Source: Cadophora sp. MPI-SDFR-AT-0126 (lineage: Eukaryota > Ascomycota > Leotiomycetes > Helotiales > Ploettnerulaceae). From it: a DNA stretch of 64,000 nucleotides. Shown here piece by piece: positions 57,503 to 64,000 of this stretch (the first letter of the stretch is position 1; every line of letters starts with the position of its first letter). The notes under the pieces are model-generated. The model had not been told where the DNA came from, did not search any database, and saw only the letters and a list, made by a program, of their open reading frames with translations. Where the stretch lies: NCBI GenBank assembly GCA_020747065.1, contig JAGMVK010000028.1, positions 1 through 64,000 on the forward strand, read 5' to 3'. Position numbers and translations under genes: made by a program.

Positions 57503-59216
57503 CTGTTTATCTCAAAGAGGGTCCTTTTGGTCTTCGCTGTCAATCGCAGATGATAGACAGATAGATAGAAGCTGTAGATAAGTGAGGTATAGAGTATGCA
57601 GAGCAGGAAATCTTTCCCTTCCAGACACACACAGCTGCACTTATATACCTACCTCTTACTCGTCTGCCGTCAGCAAGAGGCCTACCAACCATTGTACCTA
57701 CCCCTCTATAGCAAGACAACCCCTCATTCGAGAGCCGCAAGTTAGGGCGCTGGACTGCATTGCTGTTTTGGGATGGAGGGGTGCGTGTTGACTGGTTGGA
57801 GTTGGCCTTGTCTGGTGTCGGGTCGGATCCTAACCCATCCTATCCACTCATGTTCCCGAACTCTGTATATCCTACGCTGAGTTTGTTCTCTGCCGTTGGA
57901 AGGGTATGCAATGCAAGGTGCTTGCTGCCCTAATTTGGTCGATACGTGGGGTTGGGTCGGGTAGGGAGGCTAGGAGGTATCGACGCCAGTGGATGGATAG
58001 GTAGATATCGCTATGCTGACTCGCAGACAGCAGCTCTTGTGATTGGCGGTGCTTCATTTGGGGCAGATTAGAAAGACCTGTATATCTTGGTATTGTATCT
58101 GTTTCACCCAATCTATAGCCAGCTTCATAACCAAGATGTTCGTGCATAGGCTATTGCTCTCAGCTTCCAAGCAAATGCTTACCTCTCTACCTACCTACAG
58201 TTCTCTATCATCGTGTACAGATACGCACGTAACGAAGTCGCCCTCGAATCGAGACATCAACCTGCTGGCAGGCAAGCACATCATTGGAGGAGCCATGTTC
58301 CTGGTGTGTTCAAGCCAATACAAGTGGCCGCGATAAGGACTGTATCGGAGATGTTGATCGAGAGAGTGTTTAGAGAAGGGAAGTTTTGCCTTGATGCGGT
58401 TAAATTCTAGAGCAGTTGTCCCCACCTTTGGTGTTTGCTCTGTTTGCACGCGGGGTTGAGAAAGAAAGAACAAACGCGACGGGATCCCGAAGAGTAGAGC
58501 AGTTGAACAGAGAGGGAACTTAGTAGATGGACGTATTTCGGTGATTCGGAATCTGTATGGTTTGTATTTGATACCCACTTTGATCCCTCTGAGCATTGAG
58601 TGCATTGTAAGAATATTACACAGTGCAAATGACCCAGGAGCTGGAGCTGGCACGGGGTGGTCAATTGCCCCACCAAGCCCAAACCAGAGTCAATCCGAGT
58701 TCTGTCCTGTCACAACCTGTCAATTATTTACAAATATCCGCTTGTTTCTGGGAATGCTCACATGAGTTGAAGATATCATGTCAAATAGAGCCCTTGGTTA
58801 TACCATTCTGTGGAAGATCCTTGCGAACAGGTCCCAAGACGCCAGCGGCGAAGTCAGCTTGGACATGCTTCTTCCTCTCAGTGATACTCAATGAACTGAA
58901 GGAGGAGCAGCACCATCTCAATATGAATTAAATTCAGTGTTCTCTTCAAGTCTCATTATCCCAACATCTCTAAAAATATCAAACTTGTTTGGCTCATGCG
59001 CTGACAAAATTACCTATGCTAGAGAAGCGTCTCGCTCCTTCCAATCGAGCAGCACCCCACAACAAGCTCCACCTTCCTTCCCACTACCCAAAAAAAAAAA
59101 ATCCGCTTTCACTACCTCCTGTATCTAACCAAATAAGCAAAACCAATCACAAATCAGCAGTGATTCGCCTCGCTTTAGACCCCTTGAAATTCGCAAAATT
59201 CGAGGTCAAACAAACA
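57503..59216. other. Intergenic region upstream of tRNA-Tyr
   Basis: No supported gene, only short overlapping open frames. An A11 run lies at about 59090-59100. Confidence 0.4.
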
Positions 59217-59310
59217 CTCTCGGTCGTCTAGTTGGTTTATGGCGTCGGACTGTAATGGTTACATATTCAGAATCATCCGAATGTCGCGCGTTCGACTCGC
59301 GCCTGAGAGA
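59217..59310 (+). tRNA. tRNA-Tyr (GTA) with intron
   Basis: The acceptor arms CTCTCGG (59217-59223) and CTGAGAG (59303-59309) pair in all seven positions, with one G-T. The D arm contains GTCTAGTTGGTTTATGGC. The anticodon stem is TCGGA/TCCGA around loop CTGTAA, giving anticodon GTA (Tyr). A 19-20 nt intron beginning TGGTTACATATTC sits one base 3' of the anticodon, the canonical place. The T arm GCGCG-TTCGACT-CGCGC is perfect. The discriminator is A. CCA is not encoded, as expected for a nuclear tRNA. Confidence 0.95.
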
Positions 59311-59314
59311 CAAA

Positions 59315-59319
59315 TTTTT
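59315..59319 (+). terminator. RNA polymerase III terminator of tRNA-Tyr
   Basis: A run of five T on the coding strand starts 5 bp after the discriminator base of tRNA-Tyr, followed by further T tracts. Confidence 0.8.
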
Positions 59320-60096
59320 CTTTTCTTTTTTTTCTTGTCCTTTTTTGCTTTTTCTTTTTTATGCTTTTTGGGCCTTTGGGAGGATGGAGAGGGAAAATAA
59401 AAATGGATGGGAGGGGGGAGTCATAGGAGGTAAGCGAGACTATTGCGTCGTGTTCCTAGTTTTGTGGGCCTTAGGGCAGATAACGGAATTGGATTGAGGA
59501 AAATGAAGTCATGAACTTTTTCTATGGGTTTTTAATATGAGAATGGTTTTTACATTTATAGACAATGACTGTATGGGAATTGGTGAAGAAGTTTCAGTTA
59601 CTGGCTTGAAGTTTCAGCTTCCTTTTTTCCATGATCTATCACCAGTAGATATACTTGCTTTCTATCTCAAATGAAATTGAGTTACCAGTCTAAACCACAC
59701 CACTGGATCGATCCAGCGAAATGTCGTTTCACTGATTCCTGGCTTAAATTTTGTGTTGCTGCCTTCGTCATCGCTGTTTCTATCCAGCTATAGGCTCGTT
59801 CCTCATTCAGCATCGAGCCTTTCTGCACTTCCATATAGAAGCTGTCAATATCAACTCTCTCTCAGATCAAGCTCAAACAATCACCGACCTTTTATTTCTC
59901 AAACTAAATCATCCACGCTCTAACTTCACATTCACGTCCAACCATGACGATGATTTACGATATTCCCACGTGACATCCCACGACCTCACTTTAAACCTCG
60001 CCTGGTCCCTTTCTCCTCACAACTCACTAATCTCAGAACACAAGTAGTAACCACAAATATACACAGCACCTACCACCACTCAAAGACTTCCCAAGC
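59320..60096. other. Intergenic region
   Basis: T-rich sequence to 59370 and then ordinary intergenic DNA; no gene, repeat or RNA recognised. The last 60 bp are the CA-rich leader of the 2EXR gene. Confidence 0.4.
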
Positions 60097-61164
60097 ATGT
60101 CACCGTCACCGTCACTACCCTCATCCTCACCATCCTCATCTACACAATTCTTACAACCTTCCGCCCCTCTCTCCCCTCCCTCCCCCTCTAACTTATCAAC
60201 CTTCCCCCTCTTCCCCTCGCTCCCCCCCGAGCTGCAGCTCAAAATCCTCTCCCTCGCCGCACATCTCCACCCCCGCACAATCGACATCTGGACGACCTGG
60301 CAAAAACACACACACTCCGCCACAATCTTCTACATCCAGCACTACGCCTCCTTACTCTCGTCATCCGCCTCCGTTGCCCCAGCACTACTATCCGTGTCGC
60401 GCACTGCGAGGGAGGAGTGTTTGGGTGCTTACTCTAGGGAGTTTGAGAGTCGGATGAGTGTTACTGTGGGGGCGAGGCCGGATTGGGGTGTATCTCGCAA
60501 TGGGAAGGGGGGTGGGGGTGAGGAGTTAAAAAAAATCACCGTGACTATACCCGCGACATTCTTCCTCAATCCCTCAATCGACACGCTCGCACCGCGTGGT
60601 TTCTGGAATCTAGTTTCCTTTCCCGATTTCTGCACGCGGATCTCCACGCTGCGAGTACGCAGCATCGCTATCGATGTATCGGGGTGTTTCTGGCGGGAGA
60701 ACCTGAGGGATTATTGTAGGGCGAGGTGTTGGGTTGTTAATGGGGTTCGGGAGGTGTTGCTTTATGATCGGATGGGGATTGGGACGGGGTCTGGCGAGGG
60801 CGAGGGAGAGGGAAAGGGTTATGAGTATTTGGATAGCGCTAGGGAGAGGGCGGTTGAGAGGAGGGAGTTGAGGTTTGTGGATTTAGAGCTAGATAAGGGG
60901 TTGAAGACGGGGCCAGGGGAGGGTAAAGGGGAAGGGGAGCGGGAAAAGGAGAGCGAGTCTGTGAGGAAATTGAGGGATGTAGAGAGGTTTTTGGGAAAGG
61001 TCTTTAATATTATTGAAAATGAGGGGAATGGCGAGGGCGATGAAGAGTTTGGAGAGGTGAGGAAGGCGGAGTTTGTTTCGATGAAACCGACGGAGAAGAG
61101 TGCGTTTAGGAGGCCGGTTATTAAGTTAGTGAGGTTAGCTACTGAAACTGGGGCGAGTGTTTGA
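60097..61164 (+). CDS. 2EXR-domain fungal protein
   Basis: A single-exon 355-residue protein. A Ser/Pro-rich N-terminus (about 35 residues) leads into the 2EXR signature FPLFPSLPPELQLKILSLAAHLHPRTIDIW (first 20 of the motif at residues 36-55), then APALLSVSRTAREECLGAYSREF and an FLNPSIDTLAP segment. The second half is Gly/Glu/Lys-rich and poorly ordered (EGEGEGKGYEYL), with one helix-like stretch (VRKLRDVERFLGKVFNII). The family is large in Pezizomycotina and has no known biochemical function; the PPEL..KI motif is F-box-like. Codon use shifts from C-rich to G-rich halfway, a compositional peculiarity. Confidence 0.8.
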   Translation: MSPSPSLPSSSPSSSTQFLQPSAPLSPPSPSNLSTFPLFPSLPPELQLKILSLAAHLHPRTIDIWTTWQKHTHSATIFYIQHYASLLSSSASVAPALLSVSRTAREECLGAYSREFESRMSVTVGARPDWGVSRNGKGGGGEELKKITVTIPATFFLNPSIDTLAPRGFWNLVSFPDFCTRISTLRVRSIAIDVSGCFWRENLRDYCRARCWVVNGVREVLLYDRMGIGTGSGEGEGEGKGYEYLDSARERAVERRELRFVDLELDKGLKTGPGEGKGEGEREKESESVRKLRDVERFLGKVFNIIENEGNGEGDEEFGEVRKAEFVSMKPTEKSAFRRPVIKLVRLATETGASV

Positions 61165-62054
61165 GTTTCGGGTATTTCAACTGGATTGGATCGGGGTTTG
61201 GAGTATCGGCTGTGTAGGGTTTGGAGCTATTAGGCGTAGGATATCGATGGGCATTGTTTTAAAGGTAGGTTGTATTGAATAGGCAGGCAAGCATGGTATT
61301 TTGCATCTCCTTGCTTTAATATTCGGCGTGTAGGATCACCTTATGTTAGTAATGATCACGACTTTATCAAGCATAGAGTGTTCTGCATTTACATTCTTCG
61401 CATGACATATCATTTTCGTTTCTAAATATACTTCCAAATGCCTACTTTGTTTTACCTCATAGTAATCCTGAACTTCGCACCGGTATGAAACGAAGCTCAA
61501 TGTCGATCGGCCTAGGCACAGTTACAACAAGATATTTGCTTCGGTGTTAGGAAATATCCCGTGGAAATTGACAAAGTCTATCTGTTTTCATTTCAACGTT
61601 GATAACTTGTTTAGTTAACGGGATAGAATCATATAAAATAAAAGCTGACGCAATTCATCACCCTTCTATACCTCCCCTTCAATATCCGCTTGTAAACTCC
61701 GGTAGGTTATAGCGAATTAGTACAACGCAAACGAAACTACCAACTTCCCTCCTTACGTGCTAGGAAAACTTACGTACTAGGAAGGGACTGACCCTACACC
61801 TCCCGTAAAGCTTTGGTAGAATTTCGCCACGGTTTCGCCGTGGCTATACAAGCATGCTGTTGCAACCGTTACACACGGCCAATCTTGGCGTTTGTAGAAG
61901 TGCCTAAAAACTTGGGTTTGGTCTAGATGCTTCAAGATCCTGGTTCCCACTCTCTGAAATTGTAGTTAACACAAATGTGCCCTATGCATGTGAGCAGGAC
62001 ATGTGCGCAATATCCTGAATAGTCGCTTACTCTAAAGTGCCGTGCTATCTCGTT
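61165..62054. other. Intergenic region
   Basis: No gene recognised. A perfect hairpin GCCACGG-TTTCG-CCGTGGC is present at 61826-61844. A near repeat TACGTGCTAGGAAAACTTACGTACTAGGAA lies at 61755-61785 (two similar 14-15 bp halves). Confidence 0.4.
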
Positions 62055-63233
62055 CTAATCTATGTTTCCGACGCTATCGCTCACAATATCTGACAGAACA
62101 TATATGGTATGTAATGTGAAATCGCAAGCACGCCTTTCCGGAAGAAGCACCACATTTCCAGGCAAAAGCTTTGAGAAAATGCCGCTCTGCAGATGTTTTT
62201 GGAGCCAAATGCAAAGAATTTGACTCTGTTTATCGGCCCCAGAGTCTATGCGGCATATCAAAGCCAAATATGTGCCAGGTCTCAGGTTTGATCCGTGGCT
62301 TGATTTCTGGAAGCGGCGGAAGGGAGCAAACCTTTTGCTTCCAGCTCTGCCAAAGATCCGATGCCGAGCCACTGCACCTGATTCGAACACATCGATCTTC
62401 GATATATCTCTATGTAGGAGTGGTAATGCAATGAGCATTCCTCTGCTAGTCAATGTAGCTGGTTCATGAAGTTGTTGCACTGGTGTTGTGGATTGCGAAG
62501 CGAATTGTAGACTCTTCAAGGAGTTATTCTGAGAGCGCACGTGGCTCCTGAATTCATCAGGGGATCGTGCAAACAGTCCACGTTAGCGGGATTCGATTCG
62601 AGCACACTTCCAAGCGAAGATAGTACAATCTTCTGATTGCTTCATGATCTCTTCTTGCAATCGCATAAAGGCCCGACTTCCTTCTCCATATAGCATTGGC
62701 ATGAACACATTGAAGAGACCCATAAGCGAGTACGCAGTGTCCTCAATACGTGATGTTGATCGACTAGAAGCCCAGGACATCCGCTCAGCAACTGTTTGAA
62801 TGGTTGGATCTGCTCCACGGAGAACAAGAGGATCAATAGCGGTAATATCAGCGAGCTGCAAACAGAGACTAGCTTTTGTTCCAAATAAATTCCACTTGGA
62901 GTCATAGAGTTCGACAGAAGAAGGTGCGATGAGTTCCTCTGTAAACAATGTCAGCAAGTGAGTGGTTGTTATTCAGTGTGCTCTGGACTCACGTAAAGTC
63001 CAGCCTCTTCTGAACCATCTGCATGATGAAGGCCCCGATGTTGTACCAATCCGCGACTTATAGTCCTCCAGATATACATAGCAAATCTTTGCATTTCGGT
63101 ACCACTTGTACATGGAACATATTACTTCCTGGAGCTCTGCACTACTGGTTTTATCAATGCAGCAAGTATCAACCCACAAATATTTGAAGCCGTGTCGTGC
63201 TGTTTGTTCACAGCAATTCTTGATCTTCTGGTA
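62055..63233 (-). pseudogene. HET-E-like incompatibility gene, nonsense-interrupted
   Basis: The minus strand encodes most of a HET domain: KIKNCCEQTARHGFKYLWVD, then TCCIDKTSSAELQEVICSMY and RGWTLQELIAPSSVELYD, the latter formed by splicing a 54 bp intron (62939-62992). Next comes MSWASSRSTSRIEDTAYSLM and MLYGEGSRAFMRLQEEI, then FAWK. A TAA (62583-62585) interrupts at residue SR, yet the frame continues with RGLFARSPDEF, which is conserved in the family, and runs on to 62055. A second in-frame TAA at 63234-63236 lies just upstream, and the usual first block (SHTWG) is missing. The copy is therefore truncated at its 5' end and has at least one internal stop, so it is probably dead. The intact HET gene at 5579 is of a different subtype. 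Confidence 0.8.
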
Positions 63234-63302
63234 TTATGGATCAATTTTCTCTTTCTTGACTCCCGTATGGGGGTCGATCCGCGAGCCAAGAAACCTTTTC
63301 AT

Positions 63303-64000
63303 GTTCAATCGCCCGACAAATAGGCTGGAGGCCGGTTGGTTGTCAATTGCAATTGTCATGTGTCAAGTCGTTCCATCTAGAGCTACACATGGAAATGCAT
63401 ATTTTGGCCACTCCGGAATGCCTCCCTTGTTTGGCCGGCAGACGGTTACGCAAGAGGTAGGTTTGCCGGTGTGCTGACGGAATGGGTGAGGTTGCACAAG
63501 TTTACCCTGCATCAAGGCGAGAGGGTTGCTTTGCCGCTTGAGAGTAAACATGAGACTGTGCCACTTTCATTCGCTGAGTGATTGCCCTCTTACCGAGATC
63601 CGATTTCTGTTAGGATTGTGAGGAACATGAGGAGGTTTGTTAAGGAGATGTGTTTGCCAAGGCTACGTATGTGCTGAACATAATCGTTGTATTTACAGGA
63701 GGATGCTTACCAAACCGTACACTAGGCGCAGCCGACGACGCCCTATCTACAGTTTTGCTCCTGAGCAAGATCAGCCACATCTTCCAAACACTTCCTTTCC
63801 ATCACACCTCCTCCAAAGGAGCATAATGTTGCCAGCTACATGGTTCTCATCCTGTGCTACGCTACCACACACTAAGCCCTCCTAAGCGGTGCACGCATTC
63901 GGCATTGCTATCTTCTTCAACAACACTGGGTAGACATGGGTTCCCGCAGGGAAGTTCTTCAGGTGCATCTGGAACTCGGGATTATGAAACGCCTCGCGGA
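63303..64000. other. Window end, nothing recognised
   Basis: Short open frames on both strands only. No domain, repeat or RNA gene seen up to the edge. Confidence 0.35.

Noticed and set aside
1..64000. CRISPR arrays or prokaryotic operon features
   Set aside because: The window is clearly eukaryotic; the repeat arrays seen have no unique spacers of uniform length.

Overview
This window comes from the nuclear genome of a filamentous ascomycete (Pezizomycotina). The evidence is short spliceosomal introns of about 45-130 bp with GCTAAC/CTGAC-like branch sites, HET-domain genes, a 2EXR protein, a Zn2Cys6 regulator, and AT-rich tracts dominated by TA/AA steps and stop codons, the footprint of repeat-induced point mutation (RIP). 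I cannot fix the class; nothing excludes Leotiomycetes.

Layout. 1-12 kb is mostly repeat wreckage: a tRNA-derived SINE-like stretch, RIP-degraded DNA, a ~186 bp tandem satellite, an intact HET-domain gene (5579-7486) as an island, a 207 bp MITE, a 15 bp minisatellite, and a RIP-degraded LTR retroelement with a second deleted copy. From 11.86 kb comes a six-exon gene whose product fuses an HD-domain nucleotidase to a degenerate nucleoside-monophosphate-kinase module. 14-20 kb holds a TA-flanked inverted-repeat transposon that sits inside a reading frame, and a membrane-protein gene with a premature stop. 20-31 kb is an accessory/transport region: an SDR oxidoreductase, a four-exon amino-acid permease and a four-exon TRI12-like MFS transporter, separated by gene-poor DNA. 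32.8-61 kb looks like core genome with long intergenic gaps: a very large disordered protein with a possible myristoylated N-terminus, a Zn2Cys6 regulator, two small basic/coiled-coil proteins, a seven-exon CSC1/OSCA-type channel, an EutQ-like cupin, an intron-containing tRNA-Tyr, and a 2EXR protein. At 62-63.2 kb lies a second HET gene broken by in-frame stops.

The genes do not form one obvious pathway. The transporters could share a nutrient or detoxification role, but the sequence shows no biosynthetic core enzyme, so I do not call a secondary-metabolite cluster. The most interesting objects are the HD/pseudo-kinase fusion, the transposon insertion whose in-silico removal joins two open frames, and the repeat architecture of the first 12 kb. 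All exon structures were deduced by eye from splice signals and checked for reading-frame arithmetic; no transcript data or database searches were available.
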